From Shewanella gaetbuli (GTDB taxonomy: Bacteria > Pseudomonadota > Gammaproteobacteria > Enterobacterales > Shewanellaceae), in contig NZ_JAKIKP010000016.1 of the NCBI RefSeq assembly GCF_023284065.1, positions 26,357-90,356 on the forward strand: a stretch of DNA of 64,000 nt, in the 5' to 3' direction. The first letter of the stretch is position 1, and the number at the start of each line of letters is the position of its first letter. A program made the position numbers and the translations under genes. The notes below the pieces were generated by a model. That model worked only from the letters and a program-made list of their open reading frames with translations. It searched no databases and was not told where the DNA came from. Of this stretch, positions 1 through 9,342 are shown piece by piece.

Positions 1-43
1 TCAGCCGCAATATTGATACCTAAAATTTGTAATCGAGAATGTT

Positions 44-1258
44 ATGCTGACTTATCCTTTATCTGGCAGTTCGTCTGAACTTGTGTTGAACATCTTAACA
101 ATGGTGCTAAACCAAGGTAAGCCGCTTGATCGCGCTTATTCACATAACTTCTCAGGATTAAAATTAGAACCTACAGAGCAGGCACGCATTACTGTGGTTG
201 CAGGTGATATTTTACGTCGGTTAAATTTGTACTGTTTTATTGTTGATATTAATGCCGACGAGTTCGACCGAATGGGCTCTAAGCTACTTAATGGTTGGCA
301 TTTATTTCATGGTCTTGAACTGCCTAAAATGCAGTATTCATTACAAGTTGATGAAAAAGCATTAGCCGCTAACATTGAGTCTGCCAAACAACAGCCTGCA
401 TTATGGGATGGTTGCCCACAATGGCTAGATGATTTAGGTCAGCAACAATTAAAAGATAAATGGCCTGCAGAACGTGCCGCGTTAATGCAAGCACCCAAAC
501 GATTTATTCGGGTAAATGAATTAAAGTGTGACCGTCAAAAGCTAATAGAAAAGCTGGCTAAAGAAGGAGTTACTGCTGTCTCTGTTGAAACAGTGCCAAG
601 TGCAGTAGAAGTCACATCTGACTCAGCATTATTTAGAACTGAATGCTTTAAACAAGGTTTGTTTGAACAACAAGATGCGGGCTCACAGTTAGTCGCTGCG
701 GCCGTTGATGCTAAACCTGGAATGAGAGTAGTTGATGCTTGTGCCGGTGCCGGTGGCAAAACGTTACATATTGCGGCTCAAATGCAAGGTAAGGGCCGTT
801 TATTAGCCATGGACGTCGAGCAATGGAAACTTGATAACTTAAAAACCCGTGCTAAACGTGCAGGTGCACACAATGTTGAAACTCGCATTATTGCCAGCTC
901 TAAAACCATTAAACGACTCAAATTATCTGCAGATAGAGTATTACTGGATGTACCTTGTTCGGGTTTAGGGGTGTTAAAGCGTAACCCTGACTCAAAATGG
1001 CGCGATACTGCAGAGCGTTTACCAATTCTGGTTGATTTACAAAAACAGATTATCGATAGTTATTCACGCATGGTTAAAGTTGGCGGCATATTAGTTTATG
1101 CAACCTGTTCAATTATGCCTGAAGAAAATCGTCTCCAAGTCGATAGGTTTTTAGCTGAACATCCTCACTTTTCATTTATTGATGATGAAACTATTTTGTC
1201 TTCTGAACACGGTTTTGATGGCTTCTATTTAGCCAGAATGATCAGAAATGAAGAGTAA
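44..1258 (+). CDS. RsmB/NOP-family RNA cytosine-C5 methyltransferase
   Basis: SAM-dependent methyltransferase that puts a methyl group on C5 of cytosine in rRNA or tRNA, in the cytoplasm. Seen: motif I DACAGAGGKT at residues 231-240 for SAM binding; motif IV DVPCSGLG at about 302-309; motif VI YATCSIMPEEN at about 352-362. The last two carry the paired cysteines of the family (C305 and C355), one catalytic and one for product release. Residues 1-130 are a short, divergent N-terminal domain where RsmB proteins have a NusB-like fold. At 404 residues it is a little shorter than E. coli RsmB (429), so it may be a paralogue with another target rather than true rsmB. The ATG at 44 follows a weak GAG. 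The family is certain; the substrate is not. Confidence 0.9.
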   Translation: MLTYPLSGSSSELVLNILTMVLNQGKPLDRAYSHNFSGLKLEPTEQARITVVAGDILRRLNLYCFIVDINADEFDRMGSKLLNGWHLFHGLELPKMQYSLQVDEKALAANIESAKQQPALWDGCPQWLDDLGQQQLKDKWPAERAALMQAPKRFIRVNELKCDRQKLIEKLAKEGVTAVSVETVPSAVEVTSDSALFRTECFKQGLFEQQDAGSQLVAAAVDAKPGMRVVDACAGAGGKTLHIAAQMQGKGRLLAMDVEQWKLDNLKTRAKRAGAHNVETRIIASSKTIKRLKLSADRVLLDVPCSGLGVLKRNPDSKWRDTAERLPILVDLQKQIIDSYSRMVKVGGILVYATCSIMPEENRLQVDRFLAEHPHFSFIDDETILSSEHGFDGFYLARMIRNEE

Positions 1259-1360
1259 TATTTTGATGGTTAAACAATTAATTGTATAAAAATAAACCAA
1301 AATTCAATTTTTCCCATTATAAAATTTGATTATGTTGATTATTGTGCATAACCTTAATAA

Positions 1361-3655
1361 ATGGACTTGATATTTGTTGTGCCGCAACAGATAACTCAAT
1401 GGGGAAATATGGATTTAGGTAAAACAATGATTAGTGCCGATTCGTCTGCTGCGTCAACCTTTGAATATCATTCAAGTATTGAACGCTACAGTACGATATT
1501 GAATATGGTGTTGAAGGGGCTACCGTTAGGCGAAATTCTTCATGCACTGGTATTAATTATTGAAGCCCAAAAAATAGGCACCAAAGCTTCTGTATTATTG
1601 TTAAGTGATGACGGTAAGCAGTTGTTATCTGGTGCAGCGCCCAATTTACCTAATGATTACAATGAAGCAATTAATGGGGTTTATATCGGCCCAAACGTTG
1701 GTTCATGCGGCACAGCGGCTTTCATTCGACAACGAGTTATTGTTGAAGATATTGCATCACACCCCCACTGGAAAGATTATAAAGCACTGCCGTTAAAAGC
1801 CGGTTTAATGGCCTGTTGGTCTGAACCTATTTTTGATAGCGCTTCAAATGTACTGGGTACATTTGCCATGTACTACGACACAATAAAGTCTCCAACTTCA
1901 CAAGATTTAGACTTAATTCAAGAAGCCGCTCGGCTTGCCAGTTTAGCGATTGAAAGAAGCAGAAGTCTTCATCTGCAACGGTTAACCAGTAAAATATTTG
2001 ATAGCTTGCCGATATCACTGGTGATCACCAATGACAAAAACTCCGTATTAACTGCCAATCCCACTTTTGAAAATTCAACTGATTATTTCGATAAAGAGAA
2101 AAGTTTTTTTGATATAAAAGGCTATTTATCACAATCAGATCCCCAATTAGTGAGCACTCTTTATCAAACAATTGAGCGTGGCCATTCTTGGAAAGGTATG
2201 CTCAAAGGCGTAAAAACCTCAACGGATATTAGAGATATCGAACTGGTTGTCACGGTAATCAAAGATAATATAACCCAGCAAAATTGTTATGCTTGGATGA
2301 TAACGGATACCACAGCCAGTAAAATGGCTGATAAATTAATTGAATTTCAAACTTATTATGATCAGCTTACAGGCCTAGCGAATCGAAAGTTATTATTTAA
2401 ACAATTGGAGCAACAAGTCGCTGCTGATGAAAATAACGATAATGCCGCCCCGTTTTGTTTAATGATTTTAGACTTAGATCATTTCAAACAAGTTAACGAT
2501 ACGCTTGGTGCTGATCATGGTGACGAAGTGTTAAAGCAAGTGGCTAAAAAAATCACTCAAGTGCTCCCTGAAAACAGCTTACCTTCAAGAATTGCGGCAG
2601 ACGAGTTCGCTGTTATTTTACCTGGAAATATCACGAATGATGAGCTTAGTGCACTTGCTTTGGCGGTTAATGGAAAGTTATCTGAAGAAATGGTGGTGGC
2701 TAAAACCATTGTTTCCATCACCAGTAGTATTGGTTTTGCACGATATCCTGCAGATGCCAATACAGCAGAGCAATTACTGAATTTTGCAAGTCAGGCAATG
2801 TATAGCGCTAAATCAAATGGGCGCAATTGTTTTGAGTACTTTAATCAAACTATTCAGCTAGAAACTGAACGCACCGCCAAACTGCATTATCATTTAAAAA
2901 ATGCCATTATCCTGAACGAACTAGAATTATATTTTCAGCCTATTGTTGACCCTAACACTACAGAGATAAATAAAGCCGAAGCGCTGTTACGCTGGCATCA
3001 TGATGGTCAATTTATTTCACCTGATGAGTTTATCCCCATTGCAGAAAAATCAGGGTTAATTGTAGAAATAGGTGAGTGGGTTAGAGCCGAAGTTGTCAAA
3101 ATGATCAGTGCTGTTCAGAGTTTAAACAAAAGTATCTGTTTCTCAATTAATGTTTCAACTATTGAGTTTTGTACTAATGAACTTCAAAATCGTTTTTTAC
3201 AAAGTTTTGAAAAAGTAAGCCAATCTTCAGGATTAAGCGACTTTCCTTACCATCTAGTCACGCTAGAAATTACTGAATCATTAATGATGAACCAACAACA
3301 AGCCGTTTATGATTTACTGGCTTTGCTGAGAAAACGCGGGGTTAATATTTCAATTGATGATTTTGGAACAGGTTATTCATCATTGTCATATTTAGTCAAT
3401 TTTCCGGTTGATCAAATCAAGATTGATAAGGCTTTTATCCAGCAAATTGAAACAGATGAACGGCATAAAGCATTAATTGAAGCCATTGTAAGCATGTCAA
3501 ATTCACTTGATTTATCTTTAGTGGCTGAAGGTGTTGAAACACAAGAACAGTTAGATTTCATTAAGCAGTTAAAAATCCCTGCGGTACAAGGTTACTATTA
3601 TTATAAGCCTATGCCTACTGATGAGTTTTTAGCAATAATTTCGCAACAAGAATAG
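1361..3655 (+). CDS. GAF–PAS–degenerate GGDEF–EAL c-di-GMP phosphodiesterase
   Basis: Probable cytoplasmic signalling protein that breaks down c-di-GMP. Order of domains: GAF at about 45-195 (GSCGTAAF motif), a PAS-like segment at about 205-325, GGDEF at about 335-500, EAL at about 515-764. The GGDEF signature reads AADEF (412-416), so both glycines are gone and cyclase activity is unlikely, although the DLDHFKQVND metal-site motif remains. The EAL domain looks complete: EALLRW from E540, DDFGTGYSS at about 666-674, and AEGVET near the end. By family precedent the degenerate GGDEF may bind GTP and regulate the EAL domain. An in-frame ATG at 1409, just after GGGGAA, is an alternative start. 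It is a single-gene unit, convergent with ald. Confidence 0.88.
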   Translation: MDLIFVVPQQITQWGNMDLGKTMISADSSAASTFEYHSSIERYSTILNMVLKGLPLGEILHALVLIIEAQKIGTKASVLLLSDDGKQLLSGAAPNLPNDYNEAINGVYIGPNVGSCGTAAFIRQRVIVEDIASHPHWKDYKALPLKAGLMACWSEPIFDSASNVLGTFAMYYDTIKSPTSQDLDLIQEAARLASLAIERSRSLHLQRLTSKIFDSLPISLVITNDKNSVLTANPTFENSTDYFDKEKSFFDIKGYLSQSDPQLVSTLYQTIERGHSWKGMLKGVKTSTDIRDIELVVTVIKDNITQQNCYAWMITDTTASKMADKLIEFQTYYDQLTGLANRKLLFKQLEQQVAADENNDNAAPFCLMILDLDHFKQVNDTLGADHGDEVLKQVAKKITQVLPENSLPSRIAADEFAVILPGNITNDELSALALAVNGKLSEEMVVAKTIVSITSSIGFARYPADANTAEQLLNFASQAMYSAKSNGRNCFEYFNQTIQLETERTAKLHYHLKNAIILNELELYFQPIVDPNTTEINKAEALLRWHHDGQFISPDEFIPIAEKSGLIVEIGEWVRAEVVKMISAVQSLNKSICFSINVSTIEFCTNELQNRFLQSFEKVSQSSGLSDFPYHLVTLEITESLMMNQQQAVYDLLALLRKRGVNISIDDFGTGYSSLSYLVNFPVDQIKIDKAFIQQIETDERHKALIEAIVSMSNSLDLSLVAEGVETQEQLDFIKQLKIPAVQGYYYYKPMPTDEFLAIISQQE

Positions 3656-3894
3656 CGTACTATTTATTCAAATTGTTGTTAATTTTCTCAATTGTTAACA
3701 CTCTGAAATCGGGATGTGTGCTGGCTGAAAAACAAACACCAAACGATGCTTAATTGACTGACTTCTAATCATATTGTAGTCATTTTATAACCAATTACCT
3801 TATTCATACCAAAAGTGAATTATAGGGTGGGAAATGATAATTACAGCACAATGTCCTGTTAATTTATTCTGCTTTCCTGGATAAATACCAACAT

Positions 3895-3925
3895 AAAAAA
3901 ATACCGCATTTCTGCGGTATTTTCT
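3895..3925 (-). terminator. Rho-independent terminator of ald
   Basis: Hairpin AATACCGCA / TGCGGTATT with a TTTC loop. Read on the minus strand it ends in a run of Ts immediately downstream of the ald stop. It lies between converging genes and could work in both directions. Confidence 0.8.
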
Positions 3926-3949
3926 TTTAAATCAGAATATTACTAAGAT

Positions 3950-5065
3950 TTAAGCAAGTAAGCTCTTTGGCTCGGTAAATTCTAAAGAAAGTGCTTCAGC
4001 CACTTCTTTACAAACCAGCTTTCCATGAATGACATTCAATCCATTCAATAAATGCTTGTCAGCAAGTAGTGCTTCTTTATAGCCTAAATTGGCTAATTTG
4101 ATGATATATGGAAGGGTAGCATTGTTTAGCGCAAACGTTGACGTACGAGCTACTGCACCTGGCATGTTAGCTACACAGTAATGCACAACATCATCAACGA
4201 TATATGTAGGGTCTTGGTGAGTTGTTGCATGAGATGTTTCTACACATCCCCCTTGGTCAATGGCGACGTCAACAATGGCACTGCCAGGTTTCATGCGCTT
4301 AATTAACTCTTTAGAAATCAGTTTAGGTGCAGCAGCACCTGGCACTAATACGCCACCAATAACTAAATCCGCTTCTAAAACATGACGCTCAATAGCATCT
4401 GCAGTTGAGTAAATAGCTTTAACAGAAGAACCAAATTGTACGTTTAGACGACGAAGTGCATCAATGCTTCTATCTAATACTACAACGTCAGCACCCATAC
4501 CAACAGCCATTTGGGCTGCATTGGTTCCAACCATACCGCCACCAATAATAACGACTTTAGCGGGTTCAACACCTGGTACGCCACCTAATAACATGCCACG
4601 GCCGCCAAGAGATTTTTCTAATGCACGTGCGCCCGCTTGAATAGACATACGGCCAGCAACTTCAGACATAGGTGCTAATAATGGTAATCCGCCACGGTCA
4701 TCTGTAACGGTTTCATAAGCAATACAAACAGCACCACTTTTAATTAAGTCATTTGTTTGAGGTAAATCAGGTGCTAAATGAAGGTAAGTAAATAGAATTT
4801 GATCGTGACGTAACATCGCACGCTCAATAGCTTGTGGCTCTTTTACTTTGACGATCATATCTGATTTTTCAAATACTTCTGCAGCAGTTGCAAGAATTTG
4901 AGCACCAGCATCAACATAATCTTGATTCGTAAAACCGATGCCTATCCCTGCATCTGACTGGATAAAGACTTCATGACCTTTTAGAGTCAATTCGCGAACA
5001 CTAGAAGGAACCATACCGACACGATATTCGTGGTTTTTGATTTCTGTTGGAACACCAATAATCAT
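3950..5065 (-). CDS. ald: Alanine dehydrogenase
   Basis: NAD-dependent oxidative deamination of L-alanine to pyruvate and ammonium, cytoplasmic. The protein has 371 residues, the usual length. Seen: the N-terminal substrate segment MIIGVPTEIKNHEYRVGM, YLHLAPD at about residue 95 with the catalytic His, and the Rossmann motif IGGGMVGTNAAQMAVGMGAD at about 173-192. It is transcribed divergently from lrp with 182 bp between them. In several gammaproteobacteria ald is controlled by Lrp in response to alanine, so control from the shared intergenic region is a reasonable inference. The transcript ends at the hairpin at 3895-3925. Confidence 0.97.
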   Translation of the reverse strand: MIIGVPTEIKNHEYRVGMVPSSVRELTLKGHEVFIQSDAGIGIGFTNQDYVDAGAQILATAAEVFEKSDMIVKVKEPQAIERAMLRHDQILFTYLHLAPDLPQTNDLIKSGAVCIAYETVTDDRGGLPLLAPMSEVAGRMSIQAGARALEKSLGGRGMLLGGVPGVEPAKVVIIGGGMVGTNAAQMAVGMGADVVVLDRSIDALRRLNVQFGSSVKAIYSTADAIERHVLEADLVIGGVLVPGAAAPKLISKELIKRMKPGSAIVDVAIDQGGCVETSHATTHQDPTYIVDDVVHYCVANMPGAVARTSTFALNNATLPYIIKLANLGYKEALLADKHLLNGLNVIHGKLVCKEVAEALSLEFTEPKSLLA

Positions 5066-5247
5066 TTTTGAGCCTCAATTTAGATATAACCCGTAGGATT
5101 GACGAGTAATTTTTATTATTAATTCAACACCTGAACGTGCTTATGTCAGGGTTCTCTAGTATAGTACCCCTTAAGCAGTTTATGCTGCTGAAGTTTGATA
5201 ATAAAAAGATAAAAATGTTGTTAAAGTGGTAAAATAGAGTTAAAAAT

Positions 5248-5751
5248 ATGGCGAACAATAAGAATTATTCAGTAAAAGATTTAGACCGTATTGACAGAAA
5301 TATTTTGAACGAACTTCAGATGGATGGAAGGATATCAAATGTTGAACTCTCTAAACGTGTCGGCCTGAGTCCAACTCCTTGTCTTGAAAGGGTTAAACGT
5401 CTTGAGAAGCAAGGTTTTATCAATGGTTATACCGCTCTAGTTAATCCACACTATCTAGGTGCATCACTGTTAGTATTTGTTGAAATTACGTTAAATCGTG
5501 ATACACCAGATATTTTTGATCGCTTTAATCGTGCGGTGCAGTTATTAGATGATATTCAAGAGTGCCATTTAGTGTCTGGTGATTTTGATTATTTACTTAA
5601 AACGCGAGTATCTGATATGTCAGCTTATCGTCGCTTATTAGGTGAAACCTTATTAAAGTTACCATCAGTATCGGATACTCGCACATACGTGGTAATGGAA
5701 GAAGTTAAGCAAACTAATAAAGTCGCGCTTAATGTCATCACTGAGTCTTAA
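5248..5751 (+). CDS. lrp: Leucine-responsive regulatory protein Lrp
   Basis: Global transcription regulator of the Lrp/AsnC family, binding DNA as octamers or hexadecamers and sensing leucine or alanine. 167 residues. The N-terminal helix-turn-helix segment (DLDRIDRNILNEL to SPTPCLERVKRLE) is almost identical to E. coli Lrp, and the RAM domain motifs ECHLVSGDFDYLL and DTRTYVVMEEVKQ are also preserved, so this is Lrp itself and not a local paralogue. It is divergent from ald, its likely neighbouring target, and is followed by a strong terminator that separates it from ftsK. Confidence 0.97.
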   Translation: MANNKNYSVKDLDRIDRNILNELQMDGRISNVELSKRVGLSPTPCLERVKRLEKQGFINGYTALVNPHYLGASLLVFVEITLNRDTPDIFDRFNRAVQLLDDIQECHLVSGDFDYLLKTRVSDMSAYRRLLGETLLKLPSVSDTRTYVVMEEVKQTNKVALNVITES

Positions 5752-5775
5752 ATCTAATTTTTACTTACCCTGAAT

Positions 5776-5816
5776 CACAGGATTGGTCTTTTAAGACTAA
5801 TCCTGTTTATTTTTTA
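5776..5816 (+). terminator. Terminator downstream of lrp
   Basis: Hairpin with arms ACAGGATT…TCTT and AAGA…AATCCTGT followed by TTATTTTTT, 25 bp after the lrp stop. Confidence 0.85.
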
Positions 5817-5961
5817 TACTTGCCACAAGTTATCCATTCCGATCGGTGAAAACCTATTCACATTCCATTGAGCTAATTTGATTCACAGTGCATAATCGTT
5901 GATATATTACAGACTTTTTCTGTTATATTTTATTGTCTTCTTTTACGCATGGAAAATACCG

Positions 5962-8682
5962 TTGACTCAGGGAAATAGCTTAAAAACACTCAGTGGCCTA
6001 CAGCGACTTTTAGAAGGTGGCCTCATATTTTGTTGCATGGTTGCAACTTATATTTTATTGGCATTATCGAGCTTCAGCCCTAATGACCCCGGCTGGAGTC
6101 AATCTCATTATCAAGGTGAAATTCATAACTGGACAGGTGCAGTTGGTGCTTGGACAGCAGATGTATTATTTTATTTCTTCGGATTTATTGCCTATTTAAT
6201 CCCAATTATTATTGCTACTACAGGCTGGTTTTTCTTTAATCGTGCCCACAAGTTATTAGAAATTGATTATTTTTCAGTGGGTCTAAGGATCATTGGCTTT
6301 ATGTTAATGGTGTTAGCTTCTGCGGCACTAGTTAGCATGAATGTTGATGATGTTTATGTGTTCTCCGCTGGCGGTGTCGCAGGCGACGTAATTAACCAAG
6401 CCATGCTGCCGTACTTTAATGTACTGGGCACCACACTGTTATTGTTATGCTTTATTGGAGCAGGGTTTACATTAGCCACCGGAATTAGCTGGCTAACCAT
6501 TATTGAGTTATTGGGACATGGTGTTATTTGGTTAGCGCTTAAATTGTGGCATTTACCTCAAACCATTAACAGATCGCGAGAAACTGAAGATACTCGTGGC
6601 TTTATGAGCATGGTCGACAAATTTAAACAACGACGAGAAAACGGTTTTGATGAAACCGACATAACTGATACTCAAGTTAATATTAAACCGCACTCAGTCA
6701 CTGAGTCAGAATCAGAACCCACTGAGCAAGTTATTCAACAAAATGATTCAGAGTCACAGGATCCAGAGCCACAGTCTAATAGCAATGCCTTATTAGCGGC
6801 CAAAGCGAAACTCGCTAAAAAACGCAGTATCTTCAGCCGTAAATCGAAACAACCTCAAGTTGACCCAAGTAAAGTTGATGATGACGATGAAATGCTAGAG
6901 CCGAAAATGTTCCAGCAAGATATTAATGATATCGAACCTACCATCGTCCCTTGGACCGCTGAAGATGAAGATAAGACACCGAGTTTTTCGGCAATTGATG
7001 ATGTAGATGATATAGAGCCAGTCATTAAAGCCGCTGAAACTCAAGAAGACCAGCCATTGGCCGCGTTAGATCAAACCCATTCACAAGGGGCGTTAGTGGC
7101 ACAACAACAGCCTAAAAAAGAAGCCAAAATTGTTGATGGTATTGTGCTGATTGACGGTCAAACGCCTGAACAAGCAAGAAAGCCGATGCCGCCTTTACCA
7201 GATATCAGTTTACTGGATGTGCCAGACAGAAAGAAAAACCCTATCACAGAGGAAGAATTAGAGCAGGTTGCGCGATTAGTTGAAGTCAAATTAGCTGATT
7301 TTAATATTGTTGCTAATGTGGTGGGGGTCTATCCCGGTCCTGTAGTGACCCGATTTGAACTGGAGTTAGCACCAGGTGTAAAAGCCTCTAAAATCACTAA
7401 TCTGTCTAAAGATTTAGCCCGTTCGTTGTTATCTGAAAACGTACGTGTGGTAGAAGTGATTCCAGGTAAAGCTTATGTTGGCCTTGAATTACCTAATAAA
7501 TTCCGTGAAACCGTATTTATGCGTGATGTTCTTGATTGTGACGCATTTAGGGACAGTAAATCGAAGTTATCAATGGTACTTGGTCAAGATATTTCCGGCG
7601 ACCCTGTTGTAGTTGATTTAGGTAAAATGCCGCACTTGCTAGTGGCAGGTACTACGGGTTCAGGTAAGTCTGTAGGTGTGAACGTGATGATCACCAGTTT
7701 GCTTTATAAATCTGGCCCTGATGATGTGCGCTTTATTATGATCGACCCGAAAATGCTTGAATTGTCGGTATATGAGGGGATCCCGCACCTATTATGTGAA
7801 GTGGTTACCGACATGAAAGAAGCTGCCAATGCACTGCGTTGGTGTGTGGGTGAAATGGAGCGTCGTTATAAACTAATGTCGGCATTAGGGGTACGTAACC
7901 TTAAAGGCTATAACATAAAAATTAAAGAGGCTGCTGCTAAAGGGGAATACATACCCGATCCGTTATGGAAACAGTCTGAAAGCATGTTAGATGAAGCGCC
8001 AGCTTTAGAAAAGTTACCGGCAATTGTGGTTGTGGTAGATGAATTTGCCGACATGATTATGATTGTGGGTAAAAAGGTGGAAGAGTTAATTGCCCGTATT
8101 GCTCAAAAGGCTAGGGCTGCGGGTATTCATTTAATATTAGCCACCCAAAGACCATCAGTAGACGTAATTACTGGTTTGATTAAAGCGAATATTCCAACCC
8201 GTATCGCGTTTCAGGTTTCTTCACGTATTGATTCAAGAACCATTCTAGACCAACAAGGTGCAGAAACATTATTAGGTATGGGTGATATGTTATATCTGCC
8301 CCCTGGTACCAGTGTACCAAATCGTGTTCACGGCGCGTTTATTGATGATCATGAAGTACACAAAGTTGTGGCCGATTGGTGTGAGCGTGGAAAACCACAA
8401 TACATTGATGAAATTTTAAATGGTGTATCTGACGGTGAACAAGTATTGCTGCCTGGTGAAGCATCAGAATCTGAAGATGATTTAGATGCACTTTATGATG
8501 AAGCGGTTGCTTTTGTGACTGAAACGCGTCGTGGCTCAATTTCCAGCGTGCAGAGAAAGTTTAAAATAGGTTATAACCGTGCGGCCAGAATTATCGAGTC
8601 AATGGAAGCGCAGGGGATTGTGAGCTCGCAAGGTCATAATGGTAATCGTGAAGTATTGGCACCACCGCCACCGAAAAATTAG
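5962..8682 (+). CDS. ftsK: DNA translocase FtsK
   Basis: Septum-anchored hexameric DNA pump that clears the chromosome terminus and activates XerCD at dif. Start: a TTG at 5962 (MTQGNSLKTLSGLQR) has GGAAA about 8 nt upstream and places the first membrane helix normally. An in-frame TTG at 5899 would add 21 hydrophobic residues (927 aa instead of 906) with no ribosome-binding site, so it is less likely. Seen: four membrane helices in residues 1-200, an acidic/Gln-rich linker at about 210-410 that is much shorter than in E. coli (1329 aa), alpha/beta motor domain with Walker A GTTGSGKS at about 563 and Walker B VVVDEFADM at about 691, and a C-terminal gamma winged helix (RRGSISSVQRKFKIGYNRA). 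First gene of the ftsK-lolA-rarA-crcB-serS cluster. Confidence 0.96.
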   Translation: MTQGNSLKTLSGLQRLLEGGLIFCCMVATYILLALSSFSPNDPGWSQSHYQGEIHNWTGAVGAWTADVLFYFFGFIAYLIPIIIATTGWFFFNRAHKLLEIDYFSVGLRIIGFMLMVLASAALVSMNVDDVYVFSAGGVAGDVINQAMLPYFNVLGTTLLLLCFIGAGFTLATGISWLTIIELLGHGVIWLALKLWHLPQTINRSRETEDTRGFMSMVDKFKQRRENGFDETDITDTQVNIKPHSVTESESEPTEQVIQQNDSESQDPEPQSNSNALLAAKAKLAKKRSIFSRKSKQPQVDPSKVDDDDEMLEPKMFQQDINDIEPTIVPWTAEDEDKTPSFSAIDDVDDIEPVIKAAETQEDQPLAALDQTHSQGALVAQQQPKKEAKIVDGIVLIDGQTPEQARKPMPPLPDISLLDVPDRKKNPITEEELEQVARLVEVKLADFNIVANVVGVYPGPVVTRFELELAPGVKASKITNLSKDLARSLLSENVRVVEVIPGKAYVGLELPNKFRETVFMRDVLDCDAFRDSKSKLSMVLGQDISGDPVVVDLGKMPHLLVAGTTGSGKSVGVNVMITSLLYKSGPDDVRFIMIDPKMLELSVYEGIPHLLCEVVTDMKEAANALRWCVGEMERRYKLMSALGVRNLKGYNIKIKEAAAKGEYIPDPLWKQSESMLDEAPALEKLPAIVVVVDEFADMIMIVGKKVEELIARIAQKARAAGIHLILATQRPSVDVITGLIKANIPTRIAFQVSSRIDSRTILDQQGAETLLGMGDMLYLPPGTSVPNRVHGAFIDDHEVHKVVADWCERGKPQYIDEILNGVSDGEQVLLPGEASESEDDLDALYDEAVAFVTETRRGSISSVQRKFKIGYNRAARIIESMEAQGIVSSQGHNGNREVLAPPPPKN

Positions 8683-8693
8683 TAGGAAATAAT

Positions 8694-9338
8694 ATGCTAT
8701 TAAAGCCATCTGTTATTGTTTCATTTGTTGCAACCTCACTGTTAACCAGTGGCGTTGTTATGGCTGACGTTGCGTCTGCATTACGTAGTAAACTGTCAAA
8801 TATTGATAATTTGCATGCAAAGTTTGAACAACAAGTTACTGATGTCAATAAGAAACCTATCCAATCAGGTAGTGGTATTTTTGCGTTATCTCATCCCAAT
8901 AAATTCTTTTGGAATCTTACTGAGCCAGATGAGTCACTGATAGTAGCAGACGGAGTAAATCTATGGATTTACAACCCCTTTGCTGAAGAAGTCACCGTGA
9001 TGGACATTGATCAAGCGGTTGAAGCCTCGCCAATTGCTTTATTAGTGCACAGAGATGAAAAAACTTGGTCACAGTATCATGTTAATCAGGCGAGCTCAGA
9101 CAAAAATGAGTGCTTTGACATAAAGCCAAAGCAAGCTAGCGGTAATGTTGTTGAAGTAACCGTTTGTTTTGCTGGTGAACAATTATCCTCATTTGATTTA
9201 TTAGATGAACAGGGTAATTTGAGCCAGTTTTCATTATCTGAACAACGTAATTTAGCTGAAGAAGAACAAACATTGTTTGACTTTGCTATTCCTGAAAATG
9301 TTGATATTGATGATCAACGCCTAAAACAAGTGCCTTAA
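8694..9338 (+). CDS. lolA: Outer-membrane lipoprotein carrier protein LolA
   Basis: Periplasmic chaperone that takes mature lipoproteins from LolCDE to LolB at the outer membrane. 214 residues. A signal peptide covers about residues 1-24 (ends VVMADVASAL). The mature part has the family pattern: LHAKFEQQV, the GSGIFALSHPNKFFWNL strand region and ADGVNLWIYNP. It starts 11 bp after ftsK behind a GGAAA site, and rarA follows after 4 bp; the order ftsK-lolA-rarA is typical of gammaproteobacteria. Confidence 0.96.
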   Translation: MLLKPSVIVSFVATSLLTSGVVMADVASALRSKLSNIDNLHAKFEQQVTDVNKKPIQSGSGIFALSHPNKFFWNLTEPDESLIVADGVNLWIYNPFAEEVTVMDIDQAVEASPIALLVHRDEKTWSQYHVNQASSDKNECFDIKPKQASGNVVEVTVCFAGEQLSSFDLLDEQGNLSQFSLSEQRNLAEEEQTLFDFAIPENVDIDDQRLKQVP

Positions 9339-9342
9339 AATC

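Noticed and set aside
5899..5961. Upstream TTG start of ftsK
   Set aside because: No ribosome-binding site and it adds a hydrophobic tail not expected in FtsK; TTG at 5962 fits better.
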